Shown here in pieces: positions 27,484 through 38,258 of a stretch of DNA of 64,000 bases. Under the pieces are notes generated by a model. That model saw nothing but the letters and a program-made list of their open reading frames with translations, was not told where the DNA came from and did not search any database. Both the position numbers and the translations under genes were made by a program. Position 1 is the first letter of the stretch; each line of letters opens with the position of its first letter. The DNA is from Rhabditoides inermis. Taxonomy: Eukaryota; Nematoda; Chromadorea; Rhabditida; Rhabditidae. Where the stretch lies: positions 817,001 to 881,000 of the forward strand of contig CAWZYM010000295.1 in assembly GCA_963966185.1 (NCBI GenBank), in the 5' to 3' direction.

Positions 27484-30400
27484 ATGTTACGTTGCTGTAT
27501 CGTCGGCGGTGGGGGCTATTTCGGTCAGCACGTGGCTGAAGAGATGCAAGGTGTGCTCCATTCATTCATATTCATTCAACTGTCCTATGACAGAGTGTGG
27601 GATGCATGGGTGAGAGGGTGGGGGGATCGGGTATCCCCCCCCCTCTCTCTCTCTCTCTCTCTATCTGGCCCAACCAAGGCCGCCAAGCATCATCTCCTTG
27701 CAACTCGCACGTCTCATTTTCTCACGTGTCCCACAACCACAGTGGATATCGTGTTTACACGTCTATGAACTAAACAAATGACAAGGCGTGTGCAGAAATA
27801 GTACAATAACAATTACGGTTCGTATAGCAGTTTGTTCTGCTGTACTGATAGTGAGAGGGTAAACTATAGCCACGGTTCACCAGACGTTTGTTCTAGGTGA
27901 GGGTTACCACACCGTTCTACTGGATCTAGAATACGCGTCTCCTCCAGACTGTACTCTTAACGAAGAGCTAACAACGAGAATCAAGGTAAGCCTTCATTAT
28001 GTTTTTCACCGTTCTCTTCACTTTATTTGATATTTCTCTTCTCTGTCATCTCATCTATTAATAGTAGCGCCAGATGTGTTTCTACATTATGATAGTACTG
28101 AACAATATCAAAACTCTAAATTTACATCACGCCTATCAAAGTCCACGCGTCTCGCGCATGCTATGGAATGAATATCTCAACGCGGCGAGGACGGATAAGA
28201 TGTGCTCTTGTATTCGGTACACCTGACAGACGAGGATTAGCATCTCGAACCATGGAAAGTCAGCTAAGCGCAGACTACTTACTCCATAGAAAGATGCGTA
28301 GGAGAAGGTTCCTTTTCAATATGCAAATGATTGCAGTCTCGGGTTGTCATCTAATCTATTGATAGCCAGACTTTGCTTGTACTGAACCTTTCCGAAAGTC
28401 TAATCTACATATGAATATTTTAACGCAGCGAGGGTGGATGGATACTCGTGTATTCGAGATTCATGCCAAACGAGAGTTAACCTTGAATATCCAGAGATCC
28501 AAACATCGAATGGGCATGTACACACTATAAACTACATAGAACGATGCGTGGGAGAAGACTCCACTTAGATATGTAAATAGCAAATGCATGCAGTCTCGAA
28601 TAGATAATAAATAATTTCGGATGTAGTCATTTTTTCTAGTCGCTGACTAACTGCTGTTTTCCAAAATGTCAGACAGGTTAGGAATACATATGCGAGGAAA
28701 TGACAACATTTTTGTGGCAAACGTTGGCATTCGCATAATTGGCATCTTTCCGTGCAGGTCCTTGGATTACTAAATGTCATGGGTCTGTGAACTCTGGAAG
28801 AAAGTTTCGGTGGACATGAGGGAGAGAACAATGTGTGCTTATTAGATATGCTCATTAGATGGTTCACTGCGCGTGAAAAAAATGAATGTATAGAAACTTC
28901 TAGGAGTAAATGACTTAATCATCAAATTCACAGTAACTCTTTTTCATGGTTCCGTACTGGACTGCTCTCTACTGGAGGAAGCATTGACAGGATGCGAAGT
29001 GTGCTATCACATAGCTGCATATGGAATGAGCGGGCCCGCTGCGGTGAGCGATTCTATTATTTAAAAGAGCATACCATTCTAAATTTTGTGCATAATCCAT
29101 GACACTTCAAAGAATATAAAAATACAATCACTTTCCATGTAGAAATTATGTGCTAAAAATGAATGGAACTCGTAGAAAACGAGACGCGAAGTTTGCATTT
29201 CGTAGTGAGAAATACTCAATCGGCGCTTAAGTGTATGACCCTACGTGCCGTTTTCATATTTCTCACAATGAAATGAAGACGGCGAGGCTCGTTTTCTACA
29301 TGTTCTGATTTATTAATGAAAAATATCGCATTTTGATTTATTGATGAGAATGATTTATTAATGAAAAATATCGCATTTTTGTATTCTTTTTCGTAATTTG
29401 CATCCTGAATTGTATTTTGTGTCTCTTCTAAAGTTCTCCAGTGCCTACATGCAGTCTAGCGTTTCTCCTCTATAAGTAGTTGTTTGTACATGCTTGTTTC
29501 ACCTGTTCTTTTTAAGTCAACGAAAACCTTGGACAAACATGGGTGATTAATTATCAATTAACACTGAAGACTGAAGTATGGCGCTTAGAAACACTTCTAA
29601 TTTTAATTAGTTTCACTGTTTTCTAGTCAGAGTCACATGCAGTTTCGAAACCTCAAGTATTCTCTCTTGCAACAATTTTTTCCTGGGTTTCAATTTTGAA
29701 GCCGAATTATGTTTCAATGAGAGGCGCATATCACGCGGTTCCTTCATTTCCCATACAGGTGCAACTACAAGCTATGAATTATAAATACATTTCTTGCAAT
29801 AAACGATTATTGCTCATATTTTCAAGCCCTAATTCAACGCAATTAACAGAGGGGCTAGCACTAATACACACTGCATTATGTATTTATCGTGTTGTTTTAA
29901 TGGCTTGATAATAGCGAAGCAAAACACGATGAAAACATTACAAAGACAATAGGGAAATTGTCTGCCTTTGTCTCTTTGATATCCAAATAAAGTAAGCAAG
30001 AAGATAAATGGAGGAGATTGATATACGTTGCGGATTATTCTAGCAATCTGCAACGGAGTATCTTTTCATTGTTCGTGGCTAATGTCAAGAGATCAAAACA
30101 AGAAGTGATAGAATCATTGTGTATTATGTGATTTCTATGAAACATTGCAAATTTTCAGCTCAACAAAGAGATGACGTACAAAATCAACGTCGACGGAACG
30201 CAACTGGTTATGGATACGTGTCGGTGAGATTTGGGAACATGTAAATGAGAAAACAAGTAAACAAGTGAACATGTAAACAAGTAAACAAACAAATAAACTC
30301 TTGCAGTCGCCTTGGGGTGCGTCGTTTCGTGCTCGCTTCTTCTGTCAGTGTGATTTTCACCAACAAACCACTCAACATGGTCAAGGAAAACCACCCATAT

Positions 30401-32444
30401 CCGAAACCGAATGAGGTAGATTTTAATTTTCACTTGAACATATTTTAGCAGCATTTTTTTTACTATTTCATCAAGGTGAATCATGTTTGTGATGTCTGAG
30501 AAAAGTGTGCGATTAGGGGTATGAATAGGTTCCTTTTTTTAGGTTTGAAAATCTCTTAGATCACTTTTTTAAACCATGACATGGCTTGGACCTATAAGCT
30601 TGTGACTTAGCCTTCTTAGCCTGTGCTTGTGCTTTGCCACCGAGGATTACTCTGCATTTCATTATCAATGAGTTCTTGTTGAACTTGAAATTTATGTGAA
30701 CATTTCTCAATAACACACCACACCATGTATTACTCTTTTTGCAGCGTGATCAAAGTGTAACACTTTTATCTTACAAGCAGAGGAAGCTATTTGAGATAAT
30801 TTGATTTATCTTACTGTAGTAGTTTTTGCCAGCAAAAAGTTAGTTATATCTTATCGAAATGAGTCGCGCGTGTGGTCTTCACAGTTCTGAGATTAGAATT
30901 TATGGTTACATTGCTTTTTGTTTTACAATTTCTTAGATCACTCCACTTCACTATGACATGTCTTATTAGAAAGGGAAGCTATAAGCTATAAGCGCTCTGT
31001 TTCACAGCCTGATCCTTCTCATCCTGCTTTGTTACGCAAAATTTTCATAAATTAATCAGTTTAAGTTTCTGGTAATACAATATACAATCATATGCGAGCA
31101 CACTAAGCAGGACGATTTAGTAAATGAATTTCTGTGAGTAACTATAAACATCCTGGATCAAACTACGTTTCAGAATTTGTCAAGGGATTTTGTTTCTCAA
31201 GTGTGACCATTCGCATTACTGGAAAGTAGGCTGACGAATTTCGACGCCACTTGTGGGATTTGAGATAATACTAATACTAATACTAGTTACTTATACGAAC
31301 TCATTAAAAAACGTTTTTCTACAGTCAACAACACTAAAACTACGACTATGCTTCTCAATTGTGACCCATACAAATGATAGCAATATACGTGAAAATAGTA
31401 TAGCCTGCGCCAGAGCAGTAGAAATTTGATAAGGGGGCTCGAAATACCTCGCTTGCAGCTCAAAACAGGGTGCTCTAACGGCTCTAACCAGCAGTTCTTG
31501 TTTTGCACGCTAAAACCGCGTACTCCGTTTTTTTTCTAATTTACCCCACTACTCGCAACTTTTGCGAAAATAGAACTTGTAGTAACTAAACTAAACACAG
31601 TATCGTTGAGTACTACTCGTACTCGACAAAACAATTTGGCTGATGCAATAAGTAATACTTGTAGTGAATACATAATTTCAGTACTACTCGTACTACTCTT
31701 CTTCGAAGGCCGAGGCAGAGAAGAGGGTGCTGAAGGCGAACAGCGACGACTTCCGCACGTGCGCACTGCGATTCCGGTACGATACGAACTACTGCAAACT
31801 TTTGTTTTTGAGTTTTCATGCGTTTCCCCAATTTTTTTTTGCGTTTCACATATTGTCCCGCAATTGCGATTGGAATTGTGGCGCTATCAGAAACAGTTTG
31901 ATCGAATAGTAGAACGATTCCTAAAATTCATCACCCTGCGCCAAAAAGTAGGACAGTGTGCCTCGCAAACGTTTGTAAAGTTGTTTAATTATTCTTTTTT
32001 CTTTCCAGTGGCATCTACGGTCCGGGCGAACCGCGCAGCACCGCTAGAGCTGCGGTCAGATATTAATAATTAACTAACGTAAATCAATAGTTTGTAGAAC
32101 AATTAAAAACGAAAAGTTTTTATTTATAGGAAGTGGTTCGACGAGGATTCTACCTGTTCACCTTCCCCTCACAAGACATGGTCGACACACAGTACAGTGG
32201 AATCGACAATTGTTCGCAAGTAGGAAGATTCTCTTCTCCCCCTCTCTCTCTCTCTCTCTCTCCCTCTCTTCCCCTCTCCCTCCCTCTCTCTTTCTCCCTT
32301 CCTCTCTCTATTTTCATATTTTTCAATACTTTTACTGAATTCAAAATCAAACATGAATTTGAGTTTGCAGTGAAACGTATTTCAGGCAATGCGCCTCGCC
32401 AACTCTACGCTGCGCGACAGACACGAGGCATGCGGGGGGAAGGT

Positions 32445-32490
<46 letters not shown>

Positions 32491-33777
32491 TCTCTCTCTC
32501 TTTCTCTCTCTTCTCGCGCTCTCTCTCTATCTCTTCTCTCTCTCTCTCTTCTCTTTCTCTTTCTCTTTCTCTTTCGATAGTCGACGACGACGTTGTCGAC
32601 AGCTACGACTTCTGGAATCCGCTCATAGAAGTATGGTCATTGATTTATCGATTACTCTCCCTTTCAAAAATATATAACAATGACTGGTAATAAATAAATA
32701 GTCTGTGAAAGTTTTCACATCTTTTCTATACTGTTTCGAATACTGTTTCGGAAAGATACCACGATCCGGTTCGATAGAATCAACCGTTTATCCGGAATCG
32801 TTATATCTGAATATGACAACACAATCATAATGATATGAAGCATACAGTAGTGCCTAAGATACATAATAGGCTAACGCCGGGGAAAGACAGGTAGGCTGAC
32901 GAGGTTAGTGGTGGGAAGACGATACTTGATCGATAATCATTCCTGAACCATTAGAGTACCATTCTTGACGTGTAGAGGTCCGGGATTTCCTTTGCTTCCG
33001 TGCCAATTATGTAGTATCTCCTCGCGCCACAGCTGCTTCCACATGAGGGTACTTTTCGCTGCCTCACTGGTTACTCGGGAAGGATTCTTGTCGATGACCG
33101 AACATTCGGCGGCGGTGTGGCAAAATGAGGTCCCGACCGCACGCCGCGGAGAAAAGAAGAAGAATAAGAATAAGAAGAATAAGAATTTTTTTCTCGATAG
33201 AATCGAATTCGAAAAATGCATACCCTGTCAATTGTTCCCCCTTCTACCGTTCCTTCCCCCAGGGCCTGTCCCGGCCGGTGCCCTCCCTCCGCATCCCGTA
33301 CCCTGTGATGTTCTACCTGGCATGGCTGTGCGAACTCGCATACGTATACCTCGGAATACCACCGCAGATCAACAGACTAGAGGTACGCTGCCGTTTATTC
33401 TCTTCATTCTTTATGTTTACCGACTGCTTCGCTTAAATTGATTTTGCCATTGCTGCTTACATTTTACGATGTTTCTGTAACGTATGAAAATGCAAACACA
33501 TTTTTCAGATTAACCTGATGGCTATTCCCAATACCTACTCGATCGAGGGCGCGAAGAGGGACCTGGGCTACAGACCGACGAAACACGACATCACTCCCAC
33601 TGTACAGTACTTCAAGCAACACTTCGAGGTGGTTTTTGTTTGTTTGTTGGTTTGTTGGTGTTGTTTACTTGTTTACTTTTCCAGAAGCACCCGGTGACGT
33701 ACATCAACGTGCCTCTCATTCTCAAGTCCGCCCTTCTTCTCTTCATTATCTTTTATCTGGTTGCCTTTGTGTTCTAG
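27484..33777 (+). CDS. SDR42E1: SDR42E1-like 3beta-HSD/SDR oxidoreductase with C-terminal membrane anchor
   Basis: Extended short-chain dehydrogenase of the 3beta-hydroxysteroid dehydrogenase/isomerase group; NAD(P)-dependent sterol-type substrate inferred from family. Exons: 27484-27550, 27897-27985, 28934-29043, 30159-30223, 30307-30415, 31682-31776, 32009-32054, 32130-32219, 32386-32442, 32581-32630, 33263-33382, 33509-33628, 33685-33777 (about 370 residues). Visible are the Rossmann glycine motif [16 protein letters not shown], the active-site Y-x3-K (YSSSK), [22 protein letters not shown], and a final hydrophobic helix ([16 protein letters not shown]). The ATG follows TTTTTCAG immediately. 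Two joins (exon 2 to 3; exon 9 to 10) are one base out of phase with the homologous frame, so a missed exon, base error or decay cannot be excluded. An AATAAA at 33996 may be the polyadenylation signal. Confidence 0.5.
28053..28600. repeat. Imperfect tandem duplication in SDR42E1 intron 2
   Basis: Two diverged copies of roughly 250-300 nt. Shared order is ATCTATT.ATAG, TGTACTGAAC, CTAAW.TACAT, ATGAATAT.T.AACGC.GCGAGG, GTGTATTCG, AGATGCGT.GGAGAAG and ATATG.AAAT..TGCAGTCTCG. Copy 2 begins about 28353. No ORF is conserved between the copies, so non-coding. Confidence 0.5.
29172..29299. repeat. MITE-like imperfect palindrome (SDR42E1 intron 3)
   Basis: Outer arms GTAGAAAACGAG (29172-29183) and its exact inverse at 29288-29299; inner arms share GTGAGAAATA. 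The arms align for about 60 nt with mismatches, so the transcript would fold into a long hairpin. Next to it, around 29308-29380, TGATTTATTAATGAAAAATA followed by TCGCATTTT is repeated in direct orientation. Confidence 0.5.
31400..31580 (+). repeat. Dispersed repeat, family 1, copy b (SDR42E1 intron 5)
   Basis: Plus-strand relative of 4755-4930 and 51010-51125, sharing GCGCCAGAGC, CCTCGCTTGCAG, CTTGTTTTGC.CGCTA, CCCCACT.C..GCAACTT.TGCG and ATAGAACT in the same order. Diverged; the GATCTACC word is not kept here. Confidence 0.5.
32446..32575 (+). repeat. CT-rich microsatellite before SDR42E1 exon 10
   Basis: About 130 nt of CT/CTTT repeats running up to the acceptor CGATAG. It forms most of intron 9, next to one of the two unresolved phase joins. 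Confidence 0.5.
32788..33146 (-). repeat. Dispersed repeat, family 2, copy b (SDR42E1 intron 10)
   Basis: Minus-strand relative of 18190-18575. It is open in one minus frame, giving a protein-like stretch with [17 protein letters not shown] and [14 protein letters not shown] before a stop near 32937. This suggests the C-terminal end of a retroelement polyprotein whose family I cannot fix. Confidence 0.5.
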
Positions 33778-34135
33778 GATTTTAAAATTACTACTTGATA
33801 ATGTGTTTATTTATTATATACGAATGCTTATTATTTTCTCTTTTTTTGAAATTGTATAATTGCTTTCAGTGGTTGAGTGTTTTCGGAAATTTTTTATTAC
33901 GCCTTGGTGCCATTGTGGTATAATCAACTACTGGTTACAGTAGTTTTTGTCGCCAAATTTATTTTTTTCTAATTATCTCAACTCAACGAACATTTAATAA
34001 ACATAAATATGAATAAATACGCTTATGTGAGACCATCAGTGTGGCGAACATTATAAGAATAATTCGTGCATTATCCATTTTCCCACTACAGAAACTCAGG
34101 TCATTTGTTATTTGTTCGCCACCTTCATAATCTCT

Positions 34136-36048
34136 CTCCTCTCCTCAGCCGCCGTCCTCTCCTCTCCTCGGCCGCCGTCCTCTCCTCTCTTCGGCCGCCG
34201 TCCTCTCCTCTCCTCGGCCGCCGTCCTCTCCTCTCTTCGGCCGCCGTCCTCTCCTCTCCTCAGCCGCCGTCCTCTCCTCTCCTCAGCCGCCGTCCTCTCC
34301 TCTCTTCGGCCGCCGTCCTCTCCTCTCCTCGGCCGCCGTCCTCTCCTCTCTTCGGCCGCCGTCCTCTCCTCTCCTCAGCCGCCGTCCTCTCCTCTCCTCA
34401 GCCGCCGTCCTCTCCTCTCTTCGGCCGCCGTCCTCTCCTCTCCTCGGCCGCCGTCCTCTCCTCTCTTCGGCCGCCGTCCTCTCCTCTCCTCGGCCGCCGT
34501 CCTCTCCTCTCCTCAGCCGCCGTCCTCTCCTCTCCTCAGTCGCCGTCCTCTCCTCTCCTCGGCCGCCGTCCTCTCCTCTCTTCGGCCGCCGTCCTCTCCT
34601 CTCCTCAGCCGCCGTCCTCTCCTCTCCTCGGCCGCCGTCCTCTCCTCTCCTGGGCCGCCGTCCTCTCCTCTCTTCGGCCGCCGTCCTCTCCTCTCCTCAG
34701 CCGCCGTCCTCTCCTCTTCTCAGCCGCCGTCCTCTCCTCTCCTCGGCCGCCGTCCTCTCCTCTCCTCAGCCGCCGTCCTCTCCTCTCCTCGGCCGCCGTC
34801 CTCTCCTCTCTTCGGCCGCCGTCCTCTCCTCTCCTCGGCCGCCGTCCTCTCCTCTCCTCAGCCGCCGTCCTCTCCTCTCCTCAGTCGCCGTCCTCTCCTC
34901 TCCTCGGCCGCCGTCCTCTCCTCTCTTCGGCCGCCGTCCTCTCCTCTCCTCAGCCGCCGTCCTCTCCTCTCCTCGGCCGCCGTCCTCTCCTCTCCTGGGC
35001 CGCCGTCCTCTCCTCTCTTCGGCCGCCGTCCTCTCCTCTCCTCAGCCGCCGTCCTCTCCTCTTCTCAGCCGCCGTCCTCTCCTCTCCTCAGCCGCCGTCC
35101 TCTCCTCTCCTCAGCCGCCGTCCTCTCCTCTCCTCAGCCGCCGTCCTCTCCTCTCTTCGGCCGCCGTCCTCTCCTCTCCTCAGCCGCCGTCCTCTCCTCT
35201 CTTCGGCCGCCGTCCTCTCCTCTCTTCGGCCGCCTTCCTCTCCTCTCCTCGGCCGCCGTCCTCTCCTCTCCTCAGCCGCCGTCCTCTCCTCTCTTCGGCC
35301 GCCGTCCTCTCCTCTCCTCAGCCGCCGTCCTCTCCTCTCCTCGGCCGCCGTCCTCTCCTCTCTTCGGCCGCCGTCCTCTCCTCTCCTCAGCCGCCGTCCT
35401 CTCCTCTCCTCAGCCGCCGTCCTCTCCTCTCCTCAGCCGCCGTCCTCTCCTCTCCTCGGCCGCCGTCCTCTCCTCTCTTCGGCCGCCGTCCTCTCCTCTC
35501 TTCGGCCGCCGTCCTCTCCTCTCCTCGGCCGCCGTCCTCTCCTCTCCTCAGCCGCCGTCCTCTCCTCTCTTCGGCCGCCGTCCTCTCCTCTCCTCGGCCG
35601 CCGTCCTCTCCTCTCTTCGGCCGCCGTCCTCTCCTCTCCTCGGCCGCCGTCCTCTCCTCTCCTCAGCCGCCGTCCTCTCCTCTCCTCAGCCGCCGTCCTC
35701 TCCTCTCTTCGGCCGCCGTCCTCTCCTCTCCTCTCTTCGGCCGCCGTCCTCTCCTCTCCTAAGCCGCCGTCCTCTCCTCTCCTCAGCCGCCGTCCTCTCC
35801 TCTCTTCGGCCGCCGTCCTCTTCTCTCCTCGGCCGCCGTCCTCTCCTCTCTTCGGCCGCCGTCCTCTTTTCTCCTCAGCCGCCGTCCTCTCCTCTCCTCA
35901 GCCGCCGTCCTCTCCTCTCCTCGGCCGCCGTCCTCTCCTCTCTTCGGCCGCCGTCCTCTCCTCTCCTCAGCCGCCGTCCTCTCCTCTCTTCGGCCGCCGT
36001 CCTCTCCTCTCCTCGGCCGCCGTCCTCTCCTCTCTTCGGCCGCCGTCC
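34136..36048. repeat. 23-bp minisatellite, about 83 copies
   Basis: Unit CCTCTCCTCTCCTCGGCCG followed by CCGT, with position variants (CTCCTCAG, CTCTTCGG). Because 23 is not a multiple of 3, three units (69 nt) encode a 23-residue period in every frame; two plus frames and several minus frames are open for long stretches, so ORF length here is not evidence of coding. Rare variants (CAGTCGCC at 34537/34882, TGGGCC at 34651/34996, CTTCTCAG near 34715/35060) recur 345 nt apart, exactly 15 units, showing a block duplication inside the array. One unit near 35735 carries a 5-bp insertion. Confidence 0.5.
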
Positions 36049-36061
36049 GCTCGGACGACAT
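35783..36061 (-). CDS. Candidate ORF entering the minisatellite from a TATA box (92 residues)
   Basis: The ATG at 36061 lies 38 nt below a minus-strand TATAAAA (36093-36099). After MSSE the sequence runs into the array, giving a highly charged 23-residue repeat (RTAAEERRGRRPRRGEDGG...). The frame ends after a few periods at a variant unit where CTTAGG makes a stop. It might be a real gene whose repeat expanded, or a promoter beside an array by chance. No family recognised. Confidence 0.5.
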   Translation of the reverse strand: MSSERTAAEERRGRRPRRGEDGGRREERTAAEERRGRRPKRGEDGGRGEERTAAEERRGRRLRRKEDGGRREERTAAEERRGRRPKRGEDGG

Positions 36062-36092
36062 GACGACTGATTTGGTCCGTTGATGTCACCGG

Positions 36093-36117
36093 TTTTATAC
36101 CCTGACGCTCCGCCCAC
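36093..36117 (-). promoter_or_regulatory. TATA box with GTGGGCGGAGC word facing the minisatellite
   Basis: Minus-strand GGTATAAAACC with GTGGGCGGAGC 8 nt upstream (36107-36117), the same layout as the promoter at 25281-25308. It points into the ORF starting at 36061. Functional status inferred. Confidence 0.5.
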
Positions 36118-36119
36118 TC

Positions 36120-36690
36120 GTCGCTCGTTGATTCGTCGTTGGGAAGGTCTCTTCGAGATAGTGTACGAGGAAGGGAGAATCAGAGATTGCAGAGTGCCAT
36201 TGGGATCGCTCTCGCCTCTCTGTCTCCCTCCACTCTCTGCTCCCTGTCTCTCCTCTTCTCTGCCCTCTCTCCGGCTGTCGTTGTCTCTGGCTCTTGCTCA
36301 TTTCAATTATAGCGCGAATGATCGGGAGAGTGTCACTGCACAACGACAAAATAAGAAATACACAGTGTATAAAAAGCAATATCATAGTAACGAAGTGTCG
36401 TTAATAAAGGAATTTGTGGCGGATAGAATATATACGATGTACTATATGTGGACGGGTGTGTTGGACGGGTGTGGTTTCTTGCGAGAAGTACTTCACTTTC
36501 TCTGTACTATGTGCTGCGATCCTTGCCGATCTTCGAATCGGGGATTTCCAGGTGGTGGCACTCGACGTGTCCTCGTCAGTCGGTGACTGTTCGTTCTCTG
36601 CTCCTCGGCTGTCGTGTCGTTGTCGGCGTCCACTGCCGTCTCCTCTGCGCTCTCTGCCTCTTTGAAGAGTCGTGCATGATCCAGATGTAC
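36120..36690. other. Flank between minisatellite promoter and gypsy remnant, no gene seen
   Basis: Mixed-composition sequence with CT-rich patches. Plus-strand frames are open but show no recognisable domain. It could hold the decayed 3' part/LTR of the minus-strand gypsy element; no LTR pair is visible by eye. Confidence 0.5.
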
Positions 36691-36699
36691 TTCTCTAGT

Positions 36700-37772
36700 C
36701 GCTCCTCTCTCCGCTTTGATAACTACTCAAGTTCCGTTCCTCTCCAGTACGATGTGTGGACCGGTCATTATTGGTGCCGGCTTGTTTTTTTTTTCGTGGG
36801 AATATCTTCGCAAACACTTCGTCTCCCTTCTCGATCACTTTATTCTCGACTCTGTGCGCATTCTTGTACTGCTTCTCGTGTTTCGACTAGGCTCTTTCCA
36901 ATCGATTCCTGACAGCCTCATTATGTAGCTGCCTCCAGCTGTATCATCTGCGTGAATGCGAGGTACTCAGAGGGGGTCAGCGAAGCGCGGGGGGATTATC
37001 GAACATCTGGTCTCCGCGCCGCCTATAGCCTCTCTTCCGAACATCATCCGAAAAGGCGCGATGCCTGTAGTGCAGTGGGGTGTCGAATTGTAGGCGAACA
37101 CAACTGTGTCAACATAAAACTCCCAGTCAGACTGAGTGTTGTTCACTTATGCTGATAGCGGCTCGATCACTCAATCACCGAGCGGACCGCTCTCTCCGCC
37201 AGTCCATTCCGATTCTTCTGATTCGAACAGCTTGTAGAATGGGTAACGCCGTTTCTCCTCTTTGAAGTTTCTCGATTCGAAGTTTGCAGCCGCGTCGGTT
37301 GTCAGCTCACTGAACGATCGAATGTCGTGTATAGTTTCCATAAACGGTCGCACATTCTCTCCGAGTCCAGAGTTGTGGTCTTGTCGACCCGCAGGTACTT
37401 TGAGATTTGAGAACGCGCACTGTGCAAAGAACAGGTATCTGTTTCCACTTGCACAGACTGGGAAGGGACCTGCATTGTCTGCGTGGATCTGTTCATCTGT
37501 TCCCAGACTGTCGTGCACACCGGGAGGGATGATAGTGGCTCGACGGTCGCAGCTTGTGCGTGTGTCTTCCTCTCCCTGCACTTTTTGCATTCGCGTAGTC
37601 TCTCTTCCACTTTCTATTTGAAATGAGTGAAGTCGAAACGTGCCTGGATGACCGCACTCGTCCGATCCGCTCCCATGTGAGCTGCTCCATCCGCGCTGTT
37701 GTGGAACAAGTCCATGATTTTTTTTTCCACCCACTCCGATTTGGCGGGAATAATCACTGGCGAGTTATTGGT
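36700..37772 (-). pseudogene. Decayed Ty3/gypsy integrase
   Basis: Minus-strand fragments in order: a zinc-binding H-H-C-C region (H...AAHMGADRT... with ECKKC, 37730-37580), the start of the catalytic core with W-E-Q...DNAGPFP and SGNRYLFF (about 37520-37400), the core end with DTVVFAYNSTPHCTTG and FRMMFGRE (about 37130-37030), and a C-terminal GDEVFAKIFP-like stretch (about 36800). Internal stops and frameshifts interrupt all of it, so it cannot encode an active enzyme. The RNase H part of the same element lies beyond the nested LINE at 40311-40860. Confidence 0.5.
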
Positions 37773-38258
37773 CAAACCAGGTCAAACGCCACATATTTTG
37801 GATTTGGTCTTGGTCCCAGGTCAAACGCCACATATTTTGGATTTGGTCTTGGTTGATTCTCCTGACTTGGTGTCTGACATAAGAGTGGGCGCGCCTGTCT
37901 CCACTTGCGACCATCTTCCTGTGTTCGCTCGCCTCGCAGTGCATTCCCATGTTGCTTCCATGTCTCGCCCAGTTTATGTTTACAAGAAGGCCGATTGGTC
38001 AGCCATAAATGCTCGCATCGCATCTACTGACTGGACACGTGTATTCGCACACCGCCGGATTGATGAATGTTGCGATATTTTCGAGCAATTTATGCACCAG
38101 TGTCTGTCCGATTTTTGTCCGTCCGTGTCACACAAAGCTCGCTCACCCACTCTCCCTCCACACATTCGCACTCTGAGCCGTAAGGCATCTCGCCTCGCGT
38201 CTCGCCGGCCCATGTCGACTGACGCGCGCTGTGCCCGCAAGGCACTCCGCAGGGCACT
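37773..38258 (+). pseudogene. LINE endonuclease C-terminal fragment
   Basis: Residues typical of the end of an apurinic-type endonuclease are visible: TPHILDLVLV then CDHLPVFARL (the SDH-type motif). The opening 39 nt (13 residues, GQTPHILDLVLVP) are directly duplicated at 37779-37856. Most of the endonuclease, including its catalytic N-terminal part, is missing. The frame ends with a stop near 38260, and the reverse transcriptase continues in another frame, so one frameshift separates them. Confidence 0.5.

Noticed and set aside
34066..36070. Two overlapping plus-strand ORFs of more than 650 residues
   Set aside because: Both are translations of the same 23-bp minisatellite in different frames (LSSAAVLSS / RRPLLSS repeats); length comes from a stop-free unit, with no promoter or unique flanking domain.
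37171..37734. 187-residue minus ORF as a host gene
   Set aside because: It is one frame of the decayed gypsy integrase; recognisable integrase residues alternate between frames.
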